Of a DNA stretch of 64,000 nt, positions 12,289 to 23,700 are shown piece by piece. A model generated the notes under the pieces. The model did not search any database. It was not told the origin of the DNA and saw nothing but the letters and a program-made list of their open reading frames with translations. Numbering within the stretch: the first letter of the stretch is position 1; every line of letters starts with the position of its first letter. This DNA is from Heterotrichella gracilis (lineage: Eukaryota; Sar; Xanthophyceae; Tribonematales; Xanthonemataceae). A program made the position numbers and the translations under genes. The stretch is taken from the NCBI GenBank assembly GCA_032358255.1, contig JAULBX010001891.1, forward strand, positions 88,880 through 152,879, in the 5' to 3' direction.

Positions 12289-12903
12289 GGTAGCTGCACT
12301 TTGCTCAGTCAATGCCTCCTTTCCACTGTTTGCTTCGATGATGCCTCACAAAGAGACAGCAGAGTGACAGAAACCAGGCGCCAATCAAACCCTTCCAAAC
12401 ACAGGTGGTAGTTCACTATCCTTCCAGCACAAACCGTACGAAATGCTGCGGTGAATCCACGGAAAAAGGGCGTCGTTTATGTCGGTGCACGCTGTTTTAT
12501 CGCTTGCTCCAGCGGTCTGTCTGCGCCCGCAATTGCAGGATAGGCTGCCTGGCCTGAGCAAAAAGCCCGGATCCGCGGGCGGCACTTAGCCTAGGAGTTT
12601 CCGTGCAATGCTTGTGCAGCAGGTTTTAAGGGGGCCTGACAGGCCTCACAGCGTTGTGGTATGCAAACAGGGTCACCAGTGTGCCTGAGGTGTCGTGCGC
12701 AGGTCCGTGGTTGATTTGTGACCTTCTGCCATGTGCATGCATGCAAAACATGTGAGCATGCAAACATAGCGCGCCCAAGTGAACACCGTACACTCACTGC
12801 CGTCGGCCTTTTCAACTCTTTTTAGTTTATATTTACCGAAGTGTGCTTGACTAGGCCACGTTCGTCCTCACATACCCCACCGCAAGCTCCACCCACAGCA
12901 GAC
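12289..12903. other. Divergent promoter region of DDX6 and the DUF1764 gene
   Basis: The two genes start 615 bases apart in opposite directions. An AT-rich TTTATATTTA at 12826-12835 sits about 70 bases before the DUF1764 ATG and could act as a TATA-like element. No coding exon was seen between the genes. Confidence 0.45.
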
Positions 12904-13326
12904 ATGGGCAAGAAACGAAAGGCGGTGCCTGCAGCAACACACCCAGCCACTCCACACACAGGGGCCGATGCCAACCAGCAGCCAGCAGCCAACCCTGCCA
13001 ATCCAGACGGCAAAGTGGGCCAACAGGAAGCCAAGGGCAAGCCAGGGGGCAACGCAAGTGCCAATAAGCTGGACTTGGATGAGCTGTTCTCCAAGCTGAA
13101 GAAGCCCCTGCCAAGCAAAGCCAGCACTGCTGAGCAGGCCACAGCACCCGTGGCCAAGAAGAAGAAGAAGGTTGCGGGGAGCAAGGATGACCTGTTTGGA
13201 GATGGGCCCACCAGCACCCGAAAGCGCACCGAGGAGGGGTACCAGGTGTATGGCGAGGAGGAGCTGAACGTTGGCAAAGGGGGGGACACGCCGCTGTGCC
13301 CATTCGAGTGTGAGTGCTGTTTCTGA
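12904..13326 (+). CDS. DUF1764 family protein
   Basis: Intronless 140-residue protein from ATG 12904 to TGA 13324-13326. It is basic at the N-terminus (MGKKRKAV), then Pro/Asn/Ala-rich, with the segment LDLDELFSKLKK and a lysine cluster KKKKKVAGSKDDLFG that could be a nuclear localisation signal. The C-terminus RKRTEEGYQVYGEEELNVG followed by GGDTPLCPFECECCF is the hallmark of eukaryotic DUF1764 proteins, whose Cys-rich end is nearly invariant. Function is not established for the family; nuclear or nucleolar location is an inference from composition. The gene is divergent from DDX6. A TGTAA polyadenylation signal of the kind used by green algae lies at 13587-13591. Confidence 0.92.
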   Translation: MGKKRKAVPAATHPATPHTGADANQQPAANPANPDGKVGQQEAKGKPGGNASANKLDLDELFSKLKKPLPSKASTAEQATAPVAKKKKKVAGSKDDLFGDGPTSTRKRTEEGYQVYGEEELNVGKGGDTPLCPFECECCF

Positions 13327-13939
13327 CACTCTAGGCGCCAGTTGAAAATGGCATGAAGTTGCAGCACTGGTGTAGGCACAATGTGGCTTGCGGTCTTTGC
13401 AATTTGTTTGACAACCACCGCGTTTTGCTGGCACACTGCGGGCTGTGGGCTGTGCTGCAAAAGCAGACATGAAGGACTGTAGGCAAGCAGTGATACTTTC
13501 CAGGCTGGGGTTTCAATTACAGATAAAGTCCTGGCACGCTTGACGTTCGAAGCGGCGGTGCAGTAGCGTCCTTCTCTAACATATACTGTAACAAAACCAT
13601 CAACATGACAGCAGCAAGTTTCACTCTACGGTCATTGCACTACCAGCGGTACAATACTGCTTCCTCACCAAGCACCCTAACTCAACACTCAACATCATAT
13701 TGGTAGCCCTGAGCAGATTTCAAAACTTTGGCAAACATACGTTAGATCTCAAAATCCCGCTTCAAAGAAAGAACGTTGCCACCAGCAATCAGAAGTGGGG
13801 CAACAGCTCTTGTGACAACATAATTATGGCTCAAGTACACAAATAGCAGTTCGTATTGTACAAAAGTTGCCCTATAAAATTTGTCAACCAGCATCACGTT
13901 TGCAAGTTGCATGTTTCAAAGGGAAATCGATACACCAGC
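13327..13939. other. Convergent 3' region between the DUF1764 gene and GLYK
   Basis: Moderately AT-rich spacer with no coding exon. TGTAA at 13587-13591 may end the DUF1764 transcript. Confidence 0.45.
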
Positions 13940-15489
13940 TCACATTATTGCCGCTGGTTGCTGCGCGATTGGTGCCCTCCCCTTGTCCACCTCCACCACC
14001 AACAGCTTCCCAGGCTGCGCTGTGGTGGGCCCCTGGCTGTACAGACCCGGCAGGTAGGCCTTGTAGGCAGGCATGAACCTGTCCACAAAGTCCGCCACCT
14101 GCTGGTCGGTCATGCCAGACTTGCCACTGGCCCGCATCTGCAGCTCAGCCTGTAGCCGCCAGTCATACACGTTCTGGGGGGCGCCCACCCTCACCACCAG
14201 CCAGCTGTCCACAAACCTGTCCCAGGCTGCCTCGTAGCCAGTGAGGAACTGGTTGACTGCAGCCAGATCCGGGTCCACAGCAGCTGCTGCGTCCTGCGAC
14301 AAGGGCGCAAAACCAGACATCCAGCCCTCAAACAGGACGACGCTCACAGGGCCCTTGACAACCGGCCACGTGCTGGGGTCGGCCCTGTCTCCCCTGCCGC
14401 CATACTTGGATTTGTCATAGCGTGGGAGCGCCACTGACGAGCCTGGCGCGGTGGCATCCTTGAGTTGTTGCAGGACCTGCGTGCCCAGCTCCATGTCGTG
14501 GCTGCCAGCGTTGCCTCGGTACTGCAGCAGCCTGTTGTTGGGGTACGCCTGGGCAACAGCATTCTGGCCCTCATAGGTGAGGTAGAAGTCATCCACTGAC
14601 ACCGAGGCAGCTGTCTCCCCGACAAAGGTGAAGAGGTCTTGCAGCTCCTCGCAGATGGTGGTCTTGCCGCAGCCCTGGGGGGCGGAGATGCCCAGCACTA
14701 GCGGAGATGCCTGGCCGCTGAACTTGCTGCGGTGGGCCTCCAGCTGCTTGGACGCCCAGAAGTAGATTGGGAGGTAGTAGTGGAAGATCCTGAGCCTACA
14801 GGGCAACAGGGGTGATAATGAGCGGCTTGAGAGCAAGTTGCTTGCAGAATGCACTCATACATAAGCAGCAGCAAGGTTGCAACTGTTGAAAGCTTACCGT
14901 TGGGTCTCCAGCAGTGACTCCAGTGGCGGGAAACCCAGGTTTTGAGCCACCCGCTCAGCTAGTTGCACCCATGATCCGATGCTGGCAAGCACGTCCTCAG
15001 CTGAGATTCCGCAGGATGCCAGCAGTGGGCCGCTCAGGATGTACTCTGCGGGTGGCAAACGTGGTTGTCAGGGGTGGGAGGGTCCACAGCGTTTGTCCAC
15101 AGCATTGTTTCGGAGCAAATGTGTCGGAGATCTTCACATAAGCAAGGTGATCTGGGCTGCTGCACAAACCCACCAGGGTGGTGAGTTTCAAGTACCCGTA
15201 AAGAAGCAAGGCAGACTGCAGACTTACCAACCAAGTGCTTCCTGTCCTCCACCTCGCTTGGTGTTTGCGGAGTTAGCTGCGGGGAGGTGCATGCATGTAG
15301 CCTGCCCTTGCCGTAGTCACTGGAGAGGCGAGCGCTGGCAGTGTTCAAACTTGGGAGCACGAGCGGTTGGGAACTCATTGGGTGGCTGGTTAATCTGTGC
15401 CGTGAAGCTGCTTTAGGTAGTGGACTTTGAAAGCCAGCCAGCGGACATACGTTAGCTGTAGTAGACAGAAGCATCGTTGGTTGCAGCAT
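13940..15489 (-). CDS. GLYK: D-glycerate 3-kinase, chloroplast (photorespiration)
   Basis: Phosphorylates D-glycerate to 3-phosphoglycerate, the last step of the photorespiratory C2 cycle, in the chloroplast. Three exons, 15489-15228, 15045-14898 and 14795-13940, join in phase to 421 residues. The first about 60 residues are rich in Ser, Thr, Arg and Leu with almost no acidic residue, as expected for a transit peptide. Then come EYILSGPLLASCGIS, LRIFHYYLPIYFWASKQL, the Walker A loop GISAPQGCGKTT, SVDDFYLTYEGQ, the substrate region NRLLQYRGNAGSHD, LPRYDKSKYGGRGDR and VLFEGWMSGF. This order is that of plant GLYK. The ATG at 15489-15487 was chosen as the first ATG in the open exon; MLLSTT four codons on is an alternative. 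Stop TGA at 13942-13940. Confidence 0.95.
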
Positions 15490-16308
15490 GGTTATCAAGG
15501 GTTGCACACCAAAGGTAGTAGGTTCCTAGACTGGCCAAGGTGGGAGGCGTTCACGGGAACGTCAACGAGATTGAGATAAGAATCGTATCAAAGTCGCTTC
15601 GCAAGCGGCTTCGCAAAGTGCAAACGGTGCCACCTCGGATGTTGGAGGACTTGCACAGTGTGCACGCACAGGCAGACCGGCAGAGAACACGAACGGTCTA
15701 TGGCCTCTCGAGAGTGGCAAGCTTGATCAGCGGCCGGCACAAACGTTAATAGTCGACTAAAGACACCGTGCCGTTTATAAAAACGTATCATTTGTAAACT
15801 GTAAGGAACAGCTTTAAGTTTACATCATCGCCTTATGCATGCATATACAAGGCCGCCGCAGGGGCCCATATAAAACCTACTAGGGTTTTAGCCAACCCTG
15901 GCCAATGGGTTCAAGACTTGAGCAGCAATCCAGGCCGCTGCCATCTATTCAGTTGGTCCAGTTAGACAATTCTTAGCTGTACAGTCAGTCATGCACAGTC
16001 CGTTCGATGACCAGAGCATATGGCCGCCCAAAGGGTGTCCAACGTAAAACCTACTAGGGTTTGCCCATCCCAGGTGTCTTGAGCACCCAAACCAGGCCGC
16101 TGCCACCTATTCAGTTGCTTCAGCCAGGCAGATATTACGCTATGGAATATAGTTCTTAGCTGTCAGTCAGTCATGCGCAGTCCGTTCGATGACCAGAGCC
16201 ACAAGTTGCAGGCTGCCAGCATGTGGCATGCCCACGGCTGCATGCACCAAGCGTCAGCTGTGCTGGTGTACAGAATTGATGGTCGCATGAGTTTTTGTCA
16301 CTGAAGTG
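15490..16308. other. Intergenic region upstream of GLYK
   Basis: Contains the presumed GLYK promoter (minus strand) and the 3' region of the esterase gene. It is largely taken up by the tandem duplication at about 15841-16199 described separately. No exon was seen. Confidence 0.5.
15841..16199. repeat. Two-copy tandem duplication of about 175 bp
   Basis: Copies run from about 15841 and from about 16016. Shared phrases in the same order include GGCCGCC, AAAACCTACTAGGGTTT, CAGGCCGCTGCCA(T/C)CTATTCAGTTG, TTCTTAGCTGT, CAGTCAGTCATG and GCAGTCCGTTCGATGACCAG. The copies differ by substitutions and by a short insertion in the second (CAGGCAGATATTACGC). It lies between GLYK and the esterase gene and contains a TAGGGTTT motif in each copy. 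Confidence 0.85.
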
Positions 16309-18606
16309 TCAGCTGGTAACGAATGTGGCTTGAGGGTTGTCGTGGTCGATGTCAGCATGCAGCGGGAAGTCAAACGCCAGCGCCTCAGCCCTGCACCCAC
16401 AACAACGGTGTGAGCATTCCCCACCTATTTGACAGGCACCTGGCATGCTACTTGTCCTAGATGGTCAGTATTTACCATGGGCGCAACATGCAGCATTGCA
16501 ATGCAGTGCGGGGACCGTTGGTATGTCATGGCCCCAAGTCATGGCCCCAAACTTGCACCAGATGTCAGGACAGTGCCAGACAGGAGTCTCACATGCATTG
16601 CGAATTGAAATACACCTCCTAGGAACACCACACACTGCATACCATGCCCGCCATCTGCTGCACCCACCTGAGCTCGGGTATCTGTTCCTCAATCAGCGCC
16701 AGCAGCTGCCGGTGCACAAAGCGCCCCCCTGCAGCCGTTAAGTGCAGCCCATCACTCAGCAGCTCCCCTTGCCACCCCTCCTCCTTCTGCACCAGGGACC
16801 ACAAGTCAAGCACCGGGATCCCCAGCTGCACCCCCAATTGCTTGCAGGCGTCGGCATATTGCTGCGTGACGGGGTTGGTGCGCTCGGATTGGGTCGGGGC
16901 ATCAGCCTCGCCTAGCAACTGCAGTGGGGAGGGAACAGAAGTTGAGGAATAGGGCGATGGTCATGTGATGCAGGATACGCCACATGGTGGTAGTGCACCT
17001 GGTCATGCATGCCTGTCACATGAGGATACACGACCTATTGCTGCCCCTTCCCACTCCTGCATGAACAGCCTGCCAGTGCCAACAGCAGTGGCATGGCACA
17101 ATGTGTTGTCCTGCATGACCTAGCATGCACGTTTCTCCTTGCCAATGCATGACTACAATGGTGGCCCACTTCACTGCACATGCTATGAGATCCAGTCATG
17201 AAGCGGGGCCAAATGTCACCAGACGCAGTTGTTGGCGCCAGCATCTCGTCCCCCGCACCTGCTTGGCCCACAGCAGTCGGTGGTGCTCCGACACGGGTGG
17301 TGGTGTGATGAGCACCAGGTGGCGGGTGCCAGCAGCCCTCACAGCCTCCACAATGGCCTTGACGTTGTCGGCATATTCCGCAAGGGAGACGTGCTGGCGA
17401 GAGCTGGGGATGGCAAGTGATGGAAAGCATTAGTAGGCAAAGAAAACGCTGAGGCCCAAATGCAGACAGAAGTTTGGCAGGCAGAGGGTGGCGCAGGCAC
17501 GCATTTCTGAATGTCCATCTGGCTTTACTGCCTCCAAAAAGACAGCTTTTCATACATATTTTATTAATTTGGATTTCCCCACTATTCTGAGGCATAAATG
17601 CAGGTAGCGCAGCCATTGGCCTGCATATATGCAAGGGTATTGCATGCTTTCACACACTACAAGCTCGTCACCTTTGCCTCTAACCGCACTTGCACTCACC
17701 ACGCCGTGAGTTTGTTGTGTATTGATACACCAGCTATGGCCTAGCTTAAATGAACATTTTTTCAATTTTCACTCATTCATTTTGCCAGTGGCGCATGGCA
17801 TGACAGGACGGGATGCGCTACTGTGCATGCTGTGCATTCTGCATGCAGGACCAGCCAGTGATACCCCACCTTGTCCTATCTGGCAGTGCCGCGTCGTTGG
17901 CCCCAAAGAACACAGTCACCAGCAGCGGTGGTGGCAGCGGGCTGTTGGCAGGGAAGATGCTCTTGACCAGGTGCAGCGCCCAGCGGGTGTTGTAGCCACT
18001 GTATCCCCGATTGATAATGTCAACCTGCGCGTATCTAAAAATAAAAACGATTTTTATTTGAGGGTTACACATGCAATAGAAACCTGCTGCGGGCCGTATC
18101 CATGGCATTGGTGGGTTGTCAAGCACTGACTGCCTGAACACAAGCTTGAGAGCAAAGGCCAGTGGTGCAGGCAGGTGAGACATTTGACCCGCTACAATGC
18201 AAGTGGTGCGGAACATGTAGTTGCTGGGGCTGTCTGCGTTCCGCTGCTTGCCCGCAACAAGGGCTTGCAACAAGTGTCAAGAGGCGCTGAACCACAGCAG
18301 CAAGCTACTTGCTGTTTGCTAACAATATTACACTAGTGGTTCAAACTGGTAGCGTCAGCAAGTGAACGTGCTACCAGCGTGAACAGATCAGTGTGAAGAT
18401 GGTGGGCTTGAAACCACAGAGCCAAGGTTGCAATGTCGGTCAGAGATGAGGGCTCAAGATTGCAGCTTTTAATGTCACAAAAGTACTATCTTTAATACCA
18501 CTACCTTTCTTTGGTATGTGTCAGCCAGGCCTGCTGCCCACTGCCCAGGTTCAAACCCTCTCTGCGTAATGCTGTCTCCAAACAGCAAGAACCGTGGCCT
18601 GTCCAT
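16309..18606 (-). CDS. SGNH/GDSL esterase, isoamyl-acetate-hydrolysing (IAH1) type
   Basis: Predicted serine esterase of the IAH1 group, which hydrolyses small acetate esters; the natural substrate in this organism is unknown. Five exons, 18606-18505, 18024-17870, 17403-17259, 16918-16668 and 16390-16309, join in phase to 244 residues. The SGNH blocks are all visible: FGDSITQRG with the nucleophilic Ser, GYSGYNTRWAL, TVFFGANDA with the Asn, and LLSDGLHL with the Asp-His pair. IITPPP-like LVLITPPPVSEHHR and the tail FDFPLHADIDHDNP are typical of plant IAH1. The start at ATG 18606-18604 gives MDRPRFLLFGDS, the usual compact N-terminus. An upstream in-frame ATG would add MPPVVQVRVFLLALVVASAA, signal-peptide-like, but it crosses a good acceptor (TTTTACAG) just before 18606, so I consider it less likely. 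Confidence 0.9.
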
Positions 18607-19086
18607 CTGTAAAACCCCACAAGTACCTATGTCACCTGAAGCTGCAGCAGACGCAACTACGAGTGCAAGCAAGAATACTCTTACTTGCACCACTGGTGGC
18701 ATGTGGGGTGGGGTTGGTGCATGCGCTTGTCTGGTCAAAGAGCTATTGTGCCAACTTGAAGACGCTACGGACGCAAGGTGTACTTTGTAGTACTGGGCAG
18801 TCTTTCAACCACCTGTGGACGACTTGTGCGCTGTAAATTTATGCATGCAAACAGCGCATACCTACCTCCCGTCTAATTTCGTATTACGCCCCTCGTGCAT
18901 GCATGGGCCATCACTAAAAGGTTTTCTACTGGACAACAAGGACGACCCAACGTTGTATCACACTTCAGGTCTGGGCGACGATTTTTGAATAACCCTGTGA
19001 AGAAAGTATGCTGTTTGGTTGTTGCAGCTGATGCCTAATACAGACCCTGTTTCATATTTGCTGGGTGGTTTCGGTAGGTAGCTGCA
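18607..19086. other. Divergent promoter region of the esterase and RPT4
   Basis: 480 bases between two start codons in opposite directions. A possible 5'-untranslated exon or signal-peptide exon of the esterase may occupy 18607-18740. No separate gene was seen. Confidence 0.45.
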
Positions 19087-20572
19087 ATGACAGAAGAAGA
19101 TCGTCGCCAGCAAGCTCTAGAAGACTATAGAAAACGTCTGCTGTCGCACAAGGAGGTGGACTCAAAAGTCCGCAAGCTACGAGACGAGGTGAAAACTTTG
19201 AAAAAGGACTATGACAAGACTGAGGACGACCTCAAGGCACTGCAAAGTGTTGGGCAAATCATAGGAGAGGTTCTTCGGCAGCTAGATGAAGACAGATGTG
19301 AGTAACCAAATATGCATGCACCTTGCAACTGCCACAAATTTTGATGCCAGGCACTGTTCATGGGGTATGCTGGACAGACACACCTATGCAAAAGAAACAG
19401 ATGGTCCTGCCTCTTGAACCCATTATTTGTGTCCTTCTGCAGTCATCGTCAAGGCCAGCAGTGGGCCCAGATATGTGGTGGGGTGCCGGACCAAGGTTGA
19501 CAAAACCAAGCTCAAGCAGGGGACTCGCGTGGCCCTGGACATGACAACGCTGACCATCATGCGGGCACTGCCAAGAGAGGTGGGTGTGGGTCTCTCGATG
19601 CTTCGCATACCAGCAACTTACTTTTACCATATCCACACCCACTGTTCCCACGCCCTGCACACTGGTGAACTGGTGGTGCAATGCAAGTCCGCTGCCCTGC
19701 TCAGCAAACTCCACCCCTTGCAGGTTGACCCCGTGGTGTTCAACATGTTGCAAGAGGACCCTGGCAAGGTGGACTACTCCAGCATCGGCGGGCTGTCAGA
19801 GCAGATCAGGCAGCTGCGTGAGGCCATAGAGCTGCCCCTCATGAACCCAGAGCTATTCCAGCGGGTGGGCATCACGCCCCCCAAGGGCGTCCTCCTGTAT
19901 GGGCCCCCAGGCACAGGCAAAACCCTGCTGGCCAGGGCCATCGCCTCCAACATCGACGCCAACTTCCTCAAGGTGGTGTCCAGTGCCATTGTGGACAAGT
20001 ACATTGGGGAGAGCGCCAGGCTCATCCGCGAGATGTTTGGGTATGCAAGGGAGCACCAGCCATGTGTGATTTTCATGGATGAGATCGATGCAATCGGGGG
20101 CAGGCGCTTCAGCGAGGGTACCAGCGCAGACCGTGAGATCCAGCGCACGCTCATGGAGCTGCTCAGCCAGCTGGATGGGTTTGACGTCATCCACAAGGTC
20201 AAGATGATCATGGCAACCAACAGGCCAGACGTGCTGGACCCAGCCCTCCTCAGGCCTGGCCGGCTGGACAGGAAGATTGAAATCCCACTTCCCAACGAGC
20301 AGGCCAGGCTTGAGATCATCAAGATCCACGCCCAGAAGATCACCAAGCACGGGGACATTGACTACGAGGCAGTGGTCAAGCTGGCTGAGAACTTCAACGG
20401 GGCGGACTTGCGCAACGTGTGCACGGAGGCGGGCATGTTTGCCATCAGGGATGAGCGGGACTACGTGATCCACGAGGACTTCATGAAGGCAGTCAGGAAG
20501 CTGAACGAGGCCAAGAAGCTGGAGTCGTCAAGCACATATGACTCCAGCTTTGGGGATGGTGGCAAGTCATAA
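19087..20572 (+). CDS. RPT4: 26S proteasome regulatory ATPase RPT4 (PSMC6)
   Basis: AAA ATPase of the 19S base ring that unfolds and translocates ubiquitinated proteins. Three exons, 19087-19297, 19443-19579 and 19724-20572, in phase, 398 residues, the normal plant length. N-terminal coiled coil ([20 protein letters not shown]), OB-fold segment [16 protein letters not shown], the linker [20 protein letters not shown], Walker A GPPGTGKT, pore loop KYIGESAR, Walker [16 protein letters not shown], the second region of homology [20 protein letters not shown] and the helical domain [15 protein letters not shown] are all intact. [19 protein letters not shown] and the sequence around the OB fold point to RPT4 rather than other RPT paralogs. 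It lacks an HbYX tail, as RPT4 normally does. The gene converges on the next gene with only 181 bases between stops. Confidence 0.97.
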
Positions 20573-20753
20573 GCGGGCTGACTTTGAGCAAGTTTAGCCA
20601 TGGCATGGGGGCCCAGCAGCAAGCAGAATTGAGTTCACACAGCTTTTGACACGGCTAATTAGTCATTAGTCACGCTGCAGGAATTCTATACTACCCAGCT
20701 CAATTGTTGAACAGCTGCAGCCCACAGCTCTTGTGCCGGTCTTGGGACATGCA

Positions 20754-23700
20754 TCACTCCTGTGGGGTGGCAGGTGGCTGGCGGGCCTCCACGTGGCGGA
20801 ACCGCTGGCGGCTTGAGAACTTGACACGCTTGCGCTGTGTGTCTGCATGGTCTGGGTCTGGGGTTGCTGCATCGGGTGTGCCTGCCTTGAGTATGCCAGC
20901 AGGGGTGAGGGGCCCCTTGGTGACATTGGCAACCTGCAGCAATTCACAATACATAGGGTTGGGATATTGCATATGGTATGGCCTGACTAAGTGACTGCTT
21001 GCAAGGGATGATGCCATGTTGCAGCTGCTGCTGCAGTTTACAGTTTGGCCAACATAAGGGAATGGAAATCCAGCGCATGTTGTGCATTACTGACAGCATT
21101 TGCAGCATTTGCATTCAATGAACAGTGTGTCAGGTGTCACCCCTGGCTGTTGATCATGATCGTGTGCATTACTGACAGCATTCACAGCATTCAACAAAAC
21201 AACCACAATTACACTGGCAATAATTGCAGCAAATTGCCATTCGATGCAACTTGTACATTGAATGTGACAGAGTCTCAGAGATTCAAATCTCGGTTGGGAC
21301 TCCAAAAATACACAAATTGCCCACAGACAAGCACAATGGTGACCTGGGTACCGCCAGCGGGGGGCATGCCGCATTAAACTTGTTGAACTGAATTCACAAC
21401 ATCTAATTCTTGAATTATTCTGCAGATCATGATATTATTATTAATATATTTATGAACATCATAAAATCTCGAACATTGGCTGCGCCCATGCATGGCAGGA
21501 CCTGGTGCTGGGACTCACCTGCTTTGCAAAGGCTGACATAACTGAAGCAAATTTCTCCATTCCATCATCCTGTACATCAAAAGTACCCTGCAGCCGTACA
21601 GCAAAGTTAGCATCAACATGTCACAAAAGTAGACCAAGCAACCAAAAACATCACCTTGTGAGGGTCAGCTGCTGTGCTTGCTGCATGTAATGTGGACTGC
21701 GCGGCCGGCTTGTAATGCACCTCCACATGCCGCATGTGACATGGTCAGTGACATGGTCACGTTGACTTGCAGTGAACAGTTTCAGATTGCGGCATGCTTG
21801 CAGGCAATGCTAATTACTAAATGGTGGATGGCATTGGGACATCTAATGACATGACTTCAGCCATACCTCCACTTCCTTCAGCAATGTCGCAGCAATGTCC
21901 CTGCTGTGCCTGGATGCCGCGCCATGCCGCGCCATTGCATTGCGCTGCACGCGCCCTGCCCCGCTGTGGCTAGCTGGTGCCCTCCTATGCCCGTCACGCT
22001 CACGCCCAAAAGCATAAGCCCGCTGGTGGGTTTGGTGCCTGTGAGCCTCTGCTACACCTGGCGCAGGCACAGCAGCAGCGGCCTGCTGAGCAATCCCAGG
22101 CTGCATGCGGAGGCGCTGCGTGTTGCGTGGAGGATGCAGTGGTGGGTAGCCACCGGAAAGGGCTTCCCCACCCTCACAATCGCCATGTGACCAGGAGCCT
22201 CCTGTCTGGGACTGCAGCAGTGGGTTAGGTGTGCTGTAGGCTGCTGCAGTGCGCATGCTGCTGCCAGGCCGTGCACCCACTCCTGCAGCGGGCTGGTGCG
22301 TGTACTTGGTGTGCTGCTGGGGCGCATGCTGCTGTGGCATGTCATCCTGGTCAACCTCGAATGAAGCATCGCGGCGGTGTGTGGTGGACTCAGTGCTTGG
22401 CCTGTGCTGGATGGAGTGGCCTTGCTGGCTGTCTCTCTCAAGGTCTGCCATGCCGTATCCCATGGGAGCCACATGTGCAGCATACCGACCATGCTGGCCA
22501 TGCGCAGGTGCCTGCCTGTCACCCCGGGGAAGGGTGTGTGGTGCTGCGGGCTGGTGCATGCCATGCTGGGCAGGTGGCACAGCCATGAAGGCTGCCTCCC
22601 CATTGCTACCCTGCCATTGCTTGCCACGTGCGCCAGCTGCTGCATCCACGCCAGGCTGTGTGACTTGGGGTGACCAGCGCCAGCTCCCTGACCCATCCTG
22701 CTCCTGCACTGCAGGCGACTCCACCCCCTGCCTGGCTGCACGCTCGTCTTCAACTGCATCCAAGAAGTCATTATACCTCCGCCAGTTGCCGCCTCCTTGC
22801 CTGGCACGCTGTCCTCGCGTTGGTCCATGCATGAGCGAATAGTGATGGGGTTGCAATGGAGGCGAGGTTTCAGCTGGCTCCATGCCATCGCCTTGCAGCG
22901 GGTGTTGATCACCACCCATCAGCTGCGCCCTAGGACCACCACGCAGAGGGTGCTGTTCAGCGCCCATCGGCCGCATCCTGGTACCATCCTGCAGCGCCTG
23001 CTGATCAAGGTCCATGAGGCGCGCCCTGACCCCATCATGCAGGATGAATGAGGTGGGGCCCTGCGCAAGCAGCGAGCGCAGGTCATGCGTGGTGAGTGGG
23101 CGGTCGCTGATGGGCAAGGCTGCCTGTGGCTCTGGTGGAAAAGGTGGAGCAGCCTGATGAACAGGGACTACCCCCATGTGGGTACTGCCAGCATGGTAGC
23201 CATACTGCCCTCCGTCTGCCACAGCATCGGCAGATGCGAATGCATGGTCATCAAGAGAGGCCAGATGTGGTAGTTGCTGTGGCTGTAGCTGTGGCTGGCG
23301 CGGTGGGGCTGGCTCCTTGCGGGAGGGTGCCCATCTCACATCTCCAACCGCTAGTGGGGATGGATTTGTTGCCTCGATTGGGTGTGGTGCGTAGTGATGC
23401 TGTGACTGATGATGCGGCTGCCATGGGTGCTGTCGCTCTGGCACGCTGCATGGATCTGGTGAAAAGGTAGTCAACGTTGGTGGGGCAGCCAGTTGGCTGG
23501 GGCGTGCACCCATTGGACTCCATGCGGCATGGCCACCGTGATAGTGGTTATCATACTGCGCTGCCTCAACCCTTGCATTGCCACATGGGTACTCGGCTGG
23601 CTCATCATGGTACTGAGTATCATACTGCGCTGCTTTGGTCCCCGCATCAACATATGGGTACTCGGCTGGCTCATCATGAGGGTGGTTGTAGGGTCCACAC

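Noticed and set aside
12127-12312. DDX6 start eight codons upstream of 12,288
   Set aside because: That position is TTG, not ATG; the ATG at 12,288 has a good context and gives a normal N-terminus.
18606-18738. Signal-peptide start for the esterase (MPPVVQVRVFLLALVVASAA)
   Set aside because: It reads through a good TTTTACAG acceptor directly before MDRPRFLLFGDS, the usual compact start of this family; kept only as an alternative.
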